A DNA stretch of 64,000 nt from UBA2966 sp965242505 (GTDB taxonomy: Bacteria; Pseudomonadota; Alphaproteobacteria; UBA2966), in assembly GCA_965242505.1 (NCBI GenBank), contig OZ251449.1, positions 2,790,001 to 2,854,000 of the forward strand, read 5' to 3'. The notes under the pieces are model-generated. The model was not told the origin of the DNA. It made no database searches and saw only the letters and a program-made list of their open reading frames with translations. Below are positions 53,260 through 62,584 of the stretch, in pieces (within the stretch, counting starts at the first letter, position 1; each line of letters begins with the position of its first letter). A program made the position numbers and the translations under genes.

Positions 53260-55653
53260 ATGACGCAGACATCCAACGTCCACGGCAAGGCCCCGATCCT
53301 GCCTCGGGGGTTGGCCGACGTCGTCTGGCGGCGCGCCGTGGAGGCCGCCGGCCTGGGCCTGTTGATCGTCGCCGTCGGCTTCGCGTTGTCGTTGCTTTCC
53401 TATGCGCCCGAAGACCCGAACTTCAACCACGCGACGGCGAGGCCCCCCGAGAACCTTCTCGGTCTTCCCGGCGCCCACGTGGCCGACTTCTCGTTGCAGA
53501 CGCTCGGCGTCATGGGCGGATTGGCGGCGCTCGTCCTCGCCTGCTGGTCGTGGCGCCTCGTTTCCGATCACCGGGTTCCCCGGTTCTGGTTGCGTCTGAC
53601 CTTGCTGCCCGTCGTGCTGGTCTTTTCCGCGATCGCGGCCGCCAACGTCGAGCCGCCCGGCGCCTGGCCGCTCTCGACCGGTCTGGGCGGAGTGATCGGA
53701 GAGGAAATCGACAGCCGGATCGCGGAGGCCGGACGCGCGTATCTTCCGGCCCTGCCGTCGGGTTTCCATGCGATCGCGTTCGGGCTTCTGGCGCTGTTCT
53801 CGCTCGTCTTCGTCATGGGTCTGACCGTCGCCGAGTGGCGCGCGATGTGGCGTCGGGGGGCGCTCGTCGCGATGGGCGCGCTGCGGGCGGTCGGCGCCCT
53901 CGGACGCGCCGGAGAGTGGCTGAGCTTCCGGCGCCGGTCGCGCGGGGCGCGGAACGACCCGCTCGAACGAAGCGAGCCGGCCTTGGAGCGCGGGGCCGCG
54001 GACGCCGCGGACGATACGCGGTCCGGAGACGGCGATCGGGAAGACGACGACGCCGCAGCGCCGCAGCGCGTGCGCAAGCGGATGGCCAAACCCAGGCAAG
54101 GCAAGCGCACCGGCGCCGAACGCCAGCCGACGCTGGATCTGGTCCCGACGAACGAATATCAGTTGCCCGCCCTGTCGCTGCTGTCCTCGCCGCCGGCGGG
54201 CGGGTCTTCCCGCGCCGTGAGTGACGAGGCGCTCGAACAGAACGCGCGCCTGCTCGAGTCCGTTCTGGAGGAATTCGGGGTCAAGGGACAGATCAGCGAG
54301 GTTCGGCCGGGGCCGGTCGTGACGCTTTACGAGCTCGAGCCGGCGCCGGGCACGAAGACCTCGCGCGTCATCGGCCTCGCCGACGACATTGCGCGATCCA
54401 TGAGCGCCGTGTCGGCCCGGATCGCCGTGGTCCAGGGCAAGAACGCCATCGGGATCGAGCTCCCGAACAGCGACCGGGAGACCGTTCACCTTCGCGAGCT
54501 TCTCTCCTCGGCGGCCTACGAGAGCACGGCGGCGCACCTGACCCTCGCCCTGGGAAAGGACATCGCCGGCGCCCCGGTGACCGTCGATCTGGCGCGCATG
54601 CCGCACCTGCTGGTCGCCGGCACGACCGGGTCCGGCAAATCGGTCGGGATCAACTCGATGATCCTGTCGTTGCTGTATCGCCTCCCTCCGGACCGGTGCA
54701 AGCTGATCCTGATCGATCCGAAGATGCTCGAGCTCTCCGTTTACGACGACATCCCGCATCTGCTGACGCCCGTCGTCACGGAACCCGGAAAGGCCGTCGT
54801 CGCCCTGAAGTGGGCCGTGCGCGAGATGGAGAACCGCTACCGCGCCATGTCCCAGCTCGGGGTCCGGAACATCACGGGATACAACCAGCGCATGACGGAG
54901 ATCCTCGCCAAGGGCGACGGGCTCAAGCGCACCGTGCAGACCGGTTTCGACACCGAGAGCGGCGAGCCGGTGTTCGAGGACCAGGAACTCGACCTCCAGC
55001 CGTTCCCCTACGTCGTGGTCGTGGTCGACGAGATGGCCGATCTCATGCTGGTGGCGGGGAAGGAGATCGAAGGAGCGATCCGCCGTCTGGCGCAGATGGC
55101 GCGCGCCGCGGGAATCCACCTGATCATGGCCACGCAGCGGCCATCGGTGGACGTCATCACCGGAACGATCAAGGCGAACTTCCCCTCGCGGATCAGTTTC
55201 CAGGTCACCTCGAAGATCGACAGCCGGACGATTCTCGACGAGCAGGGCGCCGAGCAACTGCTGGGCGCCGGCGACATGCTCTACCAGGCGAGCGGCGGCC
55301 GCGTGCAACGGGTGCACGGACCTTTCGTTTCCGACGGAGAGGTCGAGAACATCGCCGCGGCGTTGAAAAAACAAGGCAGTCCCGAGTACCTCGACGCCGT
55401 GACGGAGGACGTCGAGGCGGGCTTCGAGTCGCAGGAAGGCGACGCGAACGGCGACGAGCTCTACGACCAGGCCGTGGCGCTCGTGAAGCGGGAACACCGC
55501 GCCTCCACCAGCTTCATCCAGCGCCATTTGCAGATCGGCTACAACCGGGCGGCGCGCATCATCGAACAGATGGAGGCGCAAGGCGTCGTGTCGCCGGCGG
55601 ACCGCGTGGGCAAACGCGAGGTTCTGACGCCCGACGGCGGCGGCTTCGAATAG
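53260..55653 (+). CDS. ftsK: DNA translocase FtsK
   Basis: A 797-residue septal motor that pumps chromosome dimers toward dif for XerCD recombination. Four membrane helices lie at the N-terminus (about residues 25-190). A charged linker is followed by the alpha-beta motor with Walker A AGTTGSGKSVGINSMI and Walker B VVVVDEMADLM. The C-terminal gamma winged helix (DQAVALVKREHRASTSFIQRHLQIGYNRAARIIEQME) reads KOPS. ATG 53260 is preferred; ATG 53233 is in frame upstream. lolA follows after 44 bp, a common pairing. Confidence 0.95.
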   Translation: MTQTSNVHGKAPILPRGLADVVWRRAVEAAGLGLLIVAVGFALSLLSYAPEDPNFNHATARPPENLLGLPGAHVADFSLQTLGVMGGLAALVLACWSWRLVSDHRVPRFWLRLTLLPVVLVFSAIAAANVEPPGAWPLSTGLGGVIGEEIDSRIAEAGRAYLPALPSGFHAIAFGLLALFSLVFVMGLTVAEWRAMWRRGALVAMGALRAVGALGRAGEWLSFRRRSRGARNDPLERSEPALERGAADAADDTRSGDGDREDDDAAAPQRVRKRMAKPRQGKRTGAERQPTLDLVPTNEYQLPALSLLSSPPAGGSSRAVSDEALEQNARLLESVLEEFGVKGQISEVRPGPVVTLYELEPAPGTKTSRVIGLADDIARSMSAVSARIAVVQGKNAIGIELPNSDRETVHLRELLSSAAYESTAAHLTLALGKDIAGAPVTVDLARMPHLLVAGTTGSGKSVGINSMILSLLYRLPPDRCKLILIDPKMLELSVYDDIPHLLTPVVTEPGKAVVALKWAVREMENRYRAMSQLGVRNITGYNQRMTEILAKGDGLKRTVQTGFDTESGEPVFEDQELDLQPFPYVVVVVDEMADLMLVAGKEIEGAIRRLAQMARAAGIHLIMATQRPSVDVITGTIKANFPSRISFQVTSKIDSRTILDEQGAEQLLGAGDMLYQASGGRVQRVHGPFVSDGEVENIAAALKKQGSPEYLDAVTEDVEAGFESQEGDANGDELYDQAVALVKREHRASTSFIQRHLQIGYNRAARIIEQMEAQGVVSPADRVGKREVLTPDGGGFE

Positions 55654-55697
55654 CCCCGGGTCCCCCGGCGAACCGCCCCTCCGTCGCCCGGAACCCG

Positions 55698-56333
55698 ATG
55701 GCCGCAGGACTCCGCTTGCCCCTCGCGGTTGCCGTACTGGCCGCCGCCGTTTGCGCGCGCGACGCCGGGGCGGCGGAGCTCTCGTCCCAGGACCGGCGGG
55801 ACATCCGCCGGATCGAGGCGCACCTCAACGACATTCGCACGCTCTCCGCCGACTTCATCCAGATCGCTCCGGACGGTTCCATCGCCCGCGGGCGCTTCTA
55901 TCTCAAGCGCCCCGGCCGTCTGCGTTTCGAATACGAGCCGCCTGCGCCCGTCCTGGTCGTCGCCGACGGAACCTACGTGAACTACTTCGACGCCGAACTG
56001 GGCCAACTCAGCCAGATCGGGGTCTATTCCACCCCGCTCGGCGCGGTCGTCGCCCGGGAAGTCCGGTTGAGCGGCAGGATCGCGGTCACCTCGGTCGAAC
56101 GCGGGTCCGCAGTCGTCTCGCTGCGGACCATCGACACCGAGGAACCGGACCGCGGAACGCTGACCCTGATATTCGGCGAACGTCCTCTCGAACTCAGGAA
56201 ATGGGAGGTGACCGACTCCCAGGGACTGACGACCACGATCGCCCTCGACGACCTGTTGATCAATCCCGACCTCGATCCGGAACTGTTCGTCTTCCGGCAA
56301 CCCGGCGTCGAGGACGGCTTGGGCGGCGATTGA
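55698..56333 (+). CDS. lolA: Outer-membrane lipoprotein carrier protein LolA
   Basis: A 211-residue periplasmic chaperone ferrying lipoproteins to the outer membrane. It has a signal peptide (to DAGAAEL), then IEAHLNDIRTLSADFIQIAPDGSIARGRFYLKRPGRLRFEYEPP, the LolA core. VADGTYVNYFDAELGQLSQIGVYSTPLG is also typical. The ftsK-lolA order is conserved in many proteobacteria. Confidence 0.92.
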   Translation: MAAGLRLPLAVAVLAAAVCARDAGAAELSSQDRRDIRRIEAHLNDIRTLSADFIQIAPDGSIARGRFYLKRPGRLRFEYEPPAPVLVVADGTYVNYFDAELGQLSQIGVYSTPLGAVVAREVRLSGRIAVTSVERGSAVVSLRTIDTEEPDRGTLTLIFGERPLELRKWEVTDSQGLTTTIALDDLLINPDLDPELFVFRQPGVEDGLGGD

Positions 56334-56465
56334 GCGTCGGCCCGGAGCGCGTCGCCTCGCGATCGAACTGGACGGGAGCGAACGGCGCGTCTAAACAACG
56401 TGTCGTCGATCGCCGGCGTCCGGGAGATTCGGGGGCCGGAGAGGCAAGGCGAGGCATAGCGACGG

Positions 56466-57230
56466 ATGGCGCGAAAGAGCCGGCCCGCGGTCGTGGGCAT
56501 TCCCGCGAGCGTCAGGCGCGTGAACGGAAACGAGTTTCACGCGGTCGCGACCCGCTATATCGAGACGGTCGCCCGCACTACGGGGGCGGAACCGGTCCTC
56601 GTTCCCGCCATCGGGGACCGTCTCGACTTCACGGATCTGACGCGGCGGGTCGACGGCCTCCTCTTCACCGGGTGTCCGTCCAACGTCGAGCCCCGTCACT
56701 ACGACGAACCCGTCAACCTCACTCCCGACAAGCGCGACCCCGACCGCGACGCCACGACCCTGCCGTTGATCCGGGCTGCGCTCGCCGACGCGGTCCCCCT
56801 GTTCGCCATCTGCCGGGGCTTCCAGGAGTTGAACGTCGCGCTCGGCGGCAGCCTCCACCAGCTTCTGCACGAGGTTCCCGGGAAATGGGACCACCGGGGC
56901 GGCGGCGACAAGCCGCTGGCCGAGCGGTTCGCCCCCCGGCATCACGTTTCCCTGACTCCGGGGGGCCGGCTCGCCGACCTCGCGGGGTCGTCGCGGATCG
57001 TGGTGAACTCGCTCCACGGTCAAGGCGTCGATCGCCTGGGATGCGGTCTGCGCGTCGAGGCCATCGCCGACGACGGCACCGTCGAGGGGTTCCGGGTGGA
57101 CGGGGCGGAAGCGTTCGCGCTGGGCGTCCAGTGGCATCCGGAGTGGCGCACGGAAGAAACGCCCCACTACGGTGCCCTGTTCGGCGCCTTCGGCGCCGCC
57201 GTCAGGGAACGGGCCCTCGCCCGTCGATGA
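56466..57230 (+). CDS. Gamma-glutamyl-gamma-aminobutyrate hydrolase-like (peptidase C26)
   Basis: A 254-residue class I glutamine amidotransferase-fold hydrolase of the PuuD type. The nucleophile is in FAICRGFQELNVALGG, the catalytic histidine in GVQWHPEWRTEE, and NSLHGQGVDRLG is the conserved segment before it. It probably hydrolyses gamma-glutamyl-GABA or a similar gamma-glutamyl amide. The stop overlaps the next gene. Confidence 0.9.
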   Translation: MARKSRPAVVGIPASVRRVNGNEFHAVATRYIETVARTTGAEPVLVPAIGDRLDFTDLTRRVDGLLFTGCPSNVEPRHYDEPVNLTPDKRDPDRDATTLPLIRAALADAVPLFAICRGFQELNVALGGSLHQLLHEVPGKWDHRGGGDKPLAERFAPRHHVSLTPGGRLADLAGSSRIVVNSLHGQGVDRLGCGLRVEAIADDGTVEGFRVDGAEAFALGVQWHPEWRTEETPHYGALFGAFGAAVRERALARR

Positions 57231-57826
57231 GCGCCGCCGTCAGGGACCTTGGCGACCTCGGGTCTTCGCACCCCGACGACTTTCCCACGCTTCGGGCGGT
57301 GGCGCGGTTCGCGCGAGCGGCGCCGCACGTGTCCTGGTTCCTGCGCCTCGGCGAGCCGTTGACGGAAGAGGTCCGCCGGACCGGCGATTCCTACGTCCAC
57401 GCCCTGGGATTTCCCAGTTGCGCGGTCGCCGCCATCGGCGACTGGGAAGAGGCCGCGGCCGCGGCCGAGGATTCCGGCTTCGACGAGCCCTCGTGGGACG
57501 CCGAGGAGCAGCTCACCGCGGGGCTCATGGACGAAGCCCTCGCCGTCGTCGAGCGGGAGGAGCTGGCGGCCGCGCTGGCGCACGTCTCGGCGGCCGCGGG
57601 CGTCGCCGCGAAGCTGGCGATAGAGGAGGCGGCCGCGCGCGCCGGGCATTCCGACCCCGCGCTTCTCGACGCGGCTGCGGGCGCCGCGACGAAAGCCTGT
57701 TATCAGGCGGCCCTGCTGCTGGCCGGCGGCGGAGACGAGGATCACGCCGTGGCTTTCAAGTACCGGCTGTTCGAGAGCGGCCGCTGGCCCCTCGGCGTCA
57801 TCGGCGGCACCTTCAACATATTCTGA
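57227..57826 (+). CDS. Conserved hypothetical protein (199 aa)
   Basis: ATG 57227 overlaps the PuuD-like stop (ATGA). Predicted to be soluble and mostly helical: an acidic middle (DWEEAAAAAEDSGFDEPSWDAEEQL) and long alanine-rich helices (AALAHVSAAAGVAAKLAIEEAAARAG), ending FKYRLFESGRWPLGVIGGTFNIF, a well-formed and probably conserved C-terminus. No family is recognised. Coupling suggests a role with the hydrolase. Confidence 0.65.
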   Translation: MSAAVRDLGDLGSSHPDDFPTLRAVARFARAAPHVSWFLRLGEPLTEEVRRTGDSYVHALGFPSCAVAAIGDWEEAAAAAEDSGFDEPSWDAEEQLTAGLMDEALAVVEREELAAALAHVSAAAGVAAKLAIEEAAARAGHSDPALLDAAAGAATKACYQAALLLAGGGDEDHAVAFKYRLFESGRWPLGVIGGTFNIF

Positions 57827-57873
57827 TTCCGGGCCGCCCTCTCCGGGCGCTTGGTGGAGAGAGGCCCAGGGGC

Positions 57874-58320
57874 TCAGGAACCGAGCGTCCGGGTCAACTG
57901 GCCGGTCGTCCTCTCGAGGCGGGTCGCGAGCTCGCGCATGATTTCGACCGCCATCCGCGGGAATTCCTCCACCATGCGGAAGAACAGTTCCTTGGAAATC
58001 TTCAGGACCTCGACGTCCCGGTCCGCGACCACCGTGGCCGTCCGCGGGACGTCGCAGAGAATGGCGATCTCGCCCACGATGTCGTTCTCCCGCGCCTCGG
58101 CGACCCTCGCGTCGCCGTTGGGCGTCGAGACCATGATCCCGACGGAACCCTCGATGATGATGTAGGCGGAATCGCCCACGTCGCCCTGGCGGCAAAGCTC
58201 GGCGCCCTTCCTGAAGGTCAGGCGTTCGCTCGCGAAAGCCAGGAGCTTGAGCTTCGACGGCTCGATGTTCGAGAACAGCGGAATCCGCCGCAGAAGATCG
58301 ACCTCCTCGTTCAGGCTCAT
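57874..58320 (-). CDS. Cyclic nucleotide-binding domain protein (no HTH)
   Basis: A 148-residue stand-alone cNMP-binding fold: LFSNIEPSKLKLLAFASERLTFRKGAELCRQGDVGDSAYIIIEGSV, then ENDIVGEIAILCDVPRTATVVADRDVEVLKI with the phosphate-binding cassette (E and R positions GEIAIL..PRTAT). It lacks a DNA-binding domain, so it is not a Crp-type regulator. It lies 17 bp downstream of the ABC gene on the same strand and may regulate or associate with it. Confidence 0.88.
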   Translation of the reverse strand: MSLNEEVDLLRRIPLFSNIEPSKLKLLAFASERLTFRKGAELCRQGDVGDSAYIIIEGSVGIMVSTPNGDARVAEARENDIVGEIAILCDVPRTATVVADRDVEVLKISKELFFRMVEEFPRMAVEIMRELATRLERTTGQLTRTLGS

Positions 58321-58337
58321 CGTTTCCGTCCCGTCGG

Positions 58338-60995
58338 CTATCGAGCGCTGTCGAGCAGCCGCCTGAAATGCGACCCGTCCCGGTCGAGCTCCTCGAACGC
58401 GCCCTCCTCCACGATCCTTCCCGACCGCATCACGAGCACGCGATCGAACCCCTTCGCCAGATCCGCCTTGTGCAGCGCCCAGATCAACCCGCGACCGGCG
58501 AACTCTTCAAGCAGGTTGCCCATTATCAGCCCCTGACTCGCGGTGTCCAGCGCGGCCGTCGCCTCCGCGAGGAACAGTATGTCGGGCCGCTTCAGAACGC
58601 TGCGCGCGATCGCGAGTTTCTGCCGCTGTCCCGATGACAGCCGCGAACCGGATACGCCGACGTCATACCCCAATCCGACCTCGACGATCGTGTTCCTGAG
58701 GCCGAGTTCCGAGATGACCTCCGTGATCAGCGCGCCGACGCGGTCCGCGGCCTCGGGCCGTCCGTAGGCGATCTTCCCGAAAAGGATGTTGTCCTGAATG
58801 CTCGCCGTGCTCGCGTAGGCGTCGGGGTCCAGGAATTCGACGGAGGTTCCGATTTCCTCGGGAAGGTTCCTGGCGAACGCCTCGCGGGCGTCCAGCAGCC
58901 TGGCCTGAACGTCGTCGTCGATCATGCCCAGGCGGTGCCGCGCGGGAACGAGCTTGAACGGCAGCGACATGATCGGGGCGCGCTCCTCGACCGACAGGTC
59001 CTCCAGCCTCTCTCGGTCGACTCGCGTGAGCCACTGCTGGAGCTCGCCCAGCTCCTCCGCCGATACGAAGCTGTACCGCTGGAACAGTTCGTGGTCGGGT
59101 GGCACGTCGGCGAAAATTTCGACCATGGTGGCGGCCGTGTCGTACCCGATCCGCAGGATGGCCTCCGTCAGGCCGACCCTTTTCAGAATTTCCAGGACGT
59201 ACGGATCCTCGCCGAGCCGGTTCATGTCGAAGGCGTCTCCGACGACGTTGCCGAACAGAAGGTTCTCCCCGACGGTCGCGTTGGCGTTGTAGGCGGACCG
59301 GTCGAACGCTTCGACCAGGTCCGCCATGCCCTCCTCGTCGACCAGGCGTTCACGGAATGCCGCGCGGGCGCGAAGAATCGCGTCCGCCGTGTCGCCGTGC
59401 GTCTCGGGATCGATGGTTCCCCGGAGTCCCAGCCGGTACACCTCGTCGTCCAGACCCACCATTTCGAGGACGCGAAGCCCCTGCGCCCGGAGGGCTTCGG
59501 GCGTGTCGGCGCCGGCGGACTCCATGTCCATCCAGTCCGCCTTGACGTCGAGGGTCGTGTTGCCGGCGGCCCGCGCCTCGTTCTCGTGCCAGCGGCGTTG
59601 GCGCATGGCGTCGTCGTCGTACTCGAACTCGCGCACGGGACGGTGCTTCAGGCCGTAGAACAGGTTGGAGCCCAGAGAACCGGCGAAGACGTACCCCTGC
59701 TGGCCTACGTAGGCGAGCCGACGCCCCGTGATCGCCTCCGGCAGACCCGCGAGCTCCAGTCCGCCGATCGAGACGCCTCCTCGCGTCGGATACAGGAGCC
59801 GGCTCAGCAGCTGCGCCAGATCGGTCGCGCCGCTTCCGGACTCGCCGACGACGGCGACTCGCGACGGCATCGACAGCCTCAGCGAAACACGGTCGACGAC
59901 GTTCTCCCCGACTTCGTCGGTCAGCGTCAGGTTGGCGGTCGCCAGGTCGCCGGTCAGCGGATCGATGGACTCCGGTTCCTCCGTCTGCACGCTCTCGTCC
60001 GGCATCCCGACCGGGTCGAACTGACTGACGACCTGTTCGTACTTGATCTTCGCGTCCTCCCGCCTCTGGTAGAACGCGAGGAGTTCCTTCCAGGGCGCCC
60101 CCAGGTCCTTGTGCGCCGCGATCGCGGCGACCAGCGTCCCCATTTCCAGAGATCCGACGATGACGAGGTAACCGCCCAACGAATAGAAGAAGAACGGTCC
60201 GAGCTGCTGGATGAAGTTGTTGATGAACTTGATGACGAACTTCTGGCGGTAGATGCGATACCGCACATGGAAGATTCGTCCCAGCCGATCGGAGAAATCG
60301 GCCAGCGCGAACCGCGACGTGTCGTGGATGTGGACCTCGGGAGCTCCCTGGACCGTCTCGCCGATACGGTCCGACAGGCGGCGCACCAGACGCACCCTTT
60401 CCTTGCCCAAGGCGTTCACGCGCTTTTGCATGCGCGGGATCAGGTACAGCTGGATGGGGTAGAGCGCGACGGCCGCCGCCGCCATGATCCAGTTCTGGTA
60501 GAACAGGAACGCCAGGATGACGATGAGCGTGCCTCCCTGGAACACCGGCAGCGCGAAGGCCTCGCCGATGAATCCGCCCAGAGGCTCCACCTCCGAGGTG
60601 ATCATCGGAATGATCTCGCCCTGGGACACGTTCCTGAAGGTCGGCTGCGGGAAGCGGAGCACCCGGCCGAACAGTTGATACCGCAGCCGACGCAGCATCC
60701 GCTCGCCGGTCAGGCCCTGGTAGACGTTGATGTAGTATTTGAATGCCTGGTTTATCAGGACGAGGATCAGAAAGACCGCGCACAGGAGGAACAGGTAGCC
60801 GGTCCGGTCGAACTCGACCCCCAGAAGGCCGACGGGGAAGTCTTCCGGGTTCCCCTGGATCGCGCCGTTTATGATGCGCTTCGGCAGCTCGTAGAAGGCG
60901 TACAGGAAGGGGAACGACAGGGCGGCGAGGGCGGTGAGCCAGACCTGTTGCCGCAGACTGTGGCGAATCAGGTATCTGTAGACGGTTTTTTCCAT
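58338..60995 (-). CDS. ABC exporter-like protein with degenerate, expanded nucleotide-binding domain
   Basis: An 885-residue membrane protein. Residues 15-300 are an ABC exporter transmembrane domain with helices such as GYLFLLCAVFLILVLINQAF and GGTLIVILAFLFY. The nucleotide-binding domain starts near 355. Walker A reads GESGSGAT (384-391), with Ala390 in place of the lysine. Q-loop GQQ is at 431-433, LSSGQ signature at 786-790, Walker B FLAEAT with Ala810 in place of aspartate, Glu811 and H-loop His842 kept. About 300 extra residues separate Q-loop and signature and contain repeats of the NxLFG...VGL segment. ATP hydrolysis looks doubtful; the substrate is unknown. Confidence 0.88.
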   Translation of the reverse strand: MEKTVYRYLIRHSLRQQVWLTALAALSFPFLYAFYELPKRIINGAIQGNPEDFPVGLLGVEFDRTGYLFLLCAVFLILVLINQAFKYYINVYQGLTGERMLRRLRYQLFGRVLRFPQPTFRNVSQGEIIPMITSEVEPLGGFIGEAFALPVFQGGTLIVILAFLFYQNWIMAAAAVALYPIQLYLIPRMQKRVNALGKERVRLVRRLSDRIGETVQGAPEVHIHDTSRFALADFSDRLGRIFHVRYRIYRQKFVIKFINNFIQQLGPFFFYSLGGYLVIVGSLEMGTLVAAIAAHKDLGAPWKELLAFYQRREDAKIKYEQVVSQFDPVGMPDESVQTEEPESIDPLTGDLATANLTLTDEVGENVVDRVSLRLSMPSRVAVVGESGSGATDLAQLLSRLLYPTRGGVSIGGLELAGLPEAITGRRLAYVGQQGYVFAGSLGSNLFYGLKHRPVREFEYDDDAMRQRRWHENEARAAGNTTLDVKADWMDMESAGADTPEALRAQGLRVLEMVGLDDEVYRLGLRGTIDPETHGDTADAILRARAAFRERLVDEEGMADLVEAFDRSAYNANATVGENLLFGNVVGDAFDMNRLGEDPYVLEILKRVGLTEAILRIGYDTAATMVEIFADVPPDHELFQRYSFVSAEELGELQQWLTRVDRERLEDLSVEERAPIMSLPFKLVPARHRLGMIDDDVQARLLDAREAFARNLPEEIGTSVEFLDPDAYASTASIQDNILFGKIAYGRPEAADRVGALITEVISELGLRNTIVEVGLGYDVGVSGSRLSSGQRQKLAIARSVLKRPDILFLAEATAALDTASQGLIMGNLLEEFAGRGLIWALHKADLAKGFDRVLVMRSGRIVEEGAFEELDRDGSHFRRLLDSAR

Positions 60996-61183
60996 GTGAC
61001 CCGCACGTCGCCGGATAGCGAACCGGAGGACGATCCCGGACGCCGGAATCGCCGGCCCGGGAGTTTTCGGCGCTCCCCGCCTTCGACCGTGCCGGAAAAC
61101 GCGGGGCCAAGGCAACCCGGAAAGTTGGCGCGCGGCGCAATCCGCGCTTTCTCGCCGGCGATCCGTATGCGAGAGTCGCCGCC

Positions 61184-62446
61184 ATGTCGCGGGGAACCCA
61201 CGATCCCGTGATGGCTTCGCGAGCCGGTCGTGGCGCCCGGGTGTTGATTTACAGCCACGACACCTTCGGGCTGGGCCATCTACGCCGCTGTCGGACGATC
61301 GCCCACTCGCTGGTCGAGACCCGCGAGGATCTGTCCGTACTGATATTGTCCGGTTCGCCCATCCTCGGCAGTTTCGATTTCCGGCGCCGCGTGGATTTCG
61401 TTCGCGTGCCGGGCGTCATCAAGCTGCGCAACGGAGAATACACGTCGCTCAATCTCCAGTTGCAACTGGAGGAGACCCTCTCGATGCGGTCCTCCATCAT
61501 CAAGCACACCGCCGACATTTTCGATCCCGACGTGCTCATCGTGGACAAGGAGCCGTTGGGGCTGCGCGGAGAGATGCAGGGCGCCCTGGAAATGCTGCGC
61601 GCCCGAGGGAAGCGCCTCGTGCTCGGATTGCGGGACGTGCTTGACGACCCGGACACCCTGTCCGTCGAGTGGGAACGCAAGAACGCCCTTCCCGCGCTCG
61701 AGGAGTTCTACGACGAGATCTGGGTCTACGGCTTGCCGCAGATGTGCGAGCCCCTGGAGGGTCTGCCGCTGACCGAGGACATGCGGCGCAAGGTCACCTA
61801 TACGGGCTACCTGCCGATCGTCGTTCCCGAGACCGCGTTCCCCGCCGAGGTCCCGGAGATCACCAACCGTCCGTTCCTGCTGGTCACGACGGGCGGCGGC
61901 GGAGACGGAGACGTCCTGATCGAGTGGGTGTTGCGCGCCTACGAGTCGGAACGGATGCTGCCCTATCCGGCGCTGCTCGTCCTGGGACCGTTCCTTCAGC
62001 CGGAAAAGCAATTGCAGTTCATGGCGCGCGCCGCCAGGCTCGATGCCGTCGAGGCGATCGTCTTCAACCCGTGTATCGAGCGGCTCGAAGAAAATGCGGC
62101 GGGGATCGTCGCCATGGGAGGATACAACACCTTCTGCGAGATCCTGTCGCTCGACAAGCGGGCGGTCGTCGTTCCCCGGACGGCGCCGCGTCGGGAACAG
62201 TCGATCCGAACGTCCCGGGCGCAGGAACTCGGCCTCGTGCGCATGCTCGAGGACGACGGTCGCATGGACCCGGAGGAGATGGCCCAAGCGTTGCGGGACC
62301 TGCCGCGCCAGCCGAAGCCTTCGGAAACGATCGTGCCCGGTTTGCTGGAAGGACTGATCAACGTGAACCGGTTGATCGGTCCCTGGCTCGATCGCCGGCC
62401 GACGCCCGAAATGGGGAATATCGTTACGGCGCTTCGCCCCACCTGA
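61184..62446 (+). CDS. Predicted glycosyltransferase (COG4671-like, GT28 C-terminal fold)
   Basis: A 420-residue GT-B fold protein. RVLIYSHDTFGLGHLRRCRTIAHSLVE is the N-terminal donor/acceptor motif of this family. FLLVTTGGGGDGDVLIEWVL and AGIVAMGGYNTFCEILSLDKRAVVVPRTAPRREQSIRTSRAQELGLV form the nucleotide-sugar-binding half. It is divergent from the ABC gene across 188 bp, suggesting a shared envelope or polysaccharide pathway. ATG 61184 was chosen; 61211 is an alternative. Confidence 0.87.
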   Translation: MSRGTHDPVMASRAGRGARVLIYSHDTFGLGHLRRCRTIAHSLVETREDLSVLILSGSPILGSFDFRRRVDFVRVPGVIKLRNGEYTSLNLQLQLEETLSMRSSIIKHTADIFDPDVLIVDKEPLGLRGEMQGALEMLRARGKRLVLGLRDVLDDPDTLSVEWERKNALPALEEFYDEIWVYGLPQMCEPLEGLPLTEDMRRKVTYTGYLPIVVPETAFPAEVPEITNRPFLLVTTGGGGDGDVLIEWVLRAYESERMLPYPALLVLGPFLQPEKQLQFMARAARLDAVEAIVFNPCIERLEENAAGIVAMGGYNTFCEILSLDKRAVVVPRTAPRREQSIRTSRAQELGLVRMLEDDGRMDPEEMAQALRDLPRQPKPSETIVPGLLEGLINVNRLIGPWLDRRPTPEMGNIVTALRPT

Positions 62447-62514
62447 GCCAGACCCGTTCCCGCTTGTCCGCAGGACTCGTCCAGAGACGGGGGCGCCGCA
62501 GGGTCCGTTCGCGC

Positions 62515-62582
62515 TCCTCTCCCCTGGCCCGGCCCCCACCCCGACCCTCCCCCTGCCAGGGGGAGGGAGAACGTAGGGGGAC
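62515..62582. repeat. Dispersed palindromic element (copy 16, B unit)
   Basis: GGCCCCCACCCCGACCCTCC followed by a CCCCCTGCCAGGGGG hairpin and GAGGGAGAACGTAGGGGG, between two convergent genes. Confidence 0.8.
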
Positions 62583-62584
62583 GG

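Noticed and set aside
59350..61211. Long frames on both strands within the ABC gene that might split it into two genes
   Set aside because: The 885-residue frame is continuous from membrane domain to H-loop with recognisable motifs; the others are compositional.
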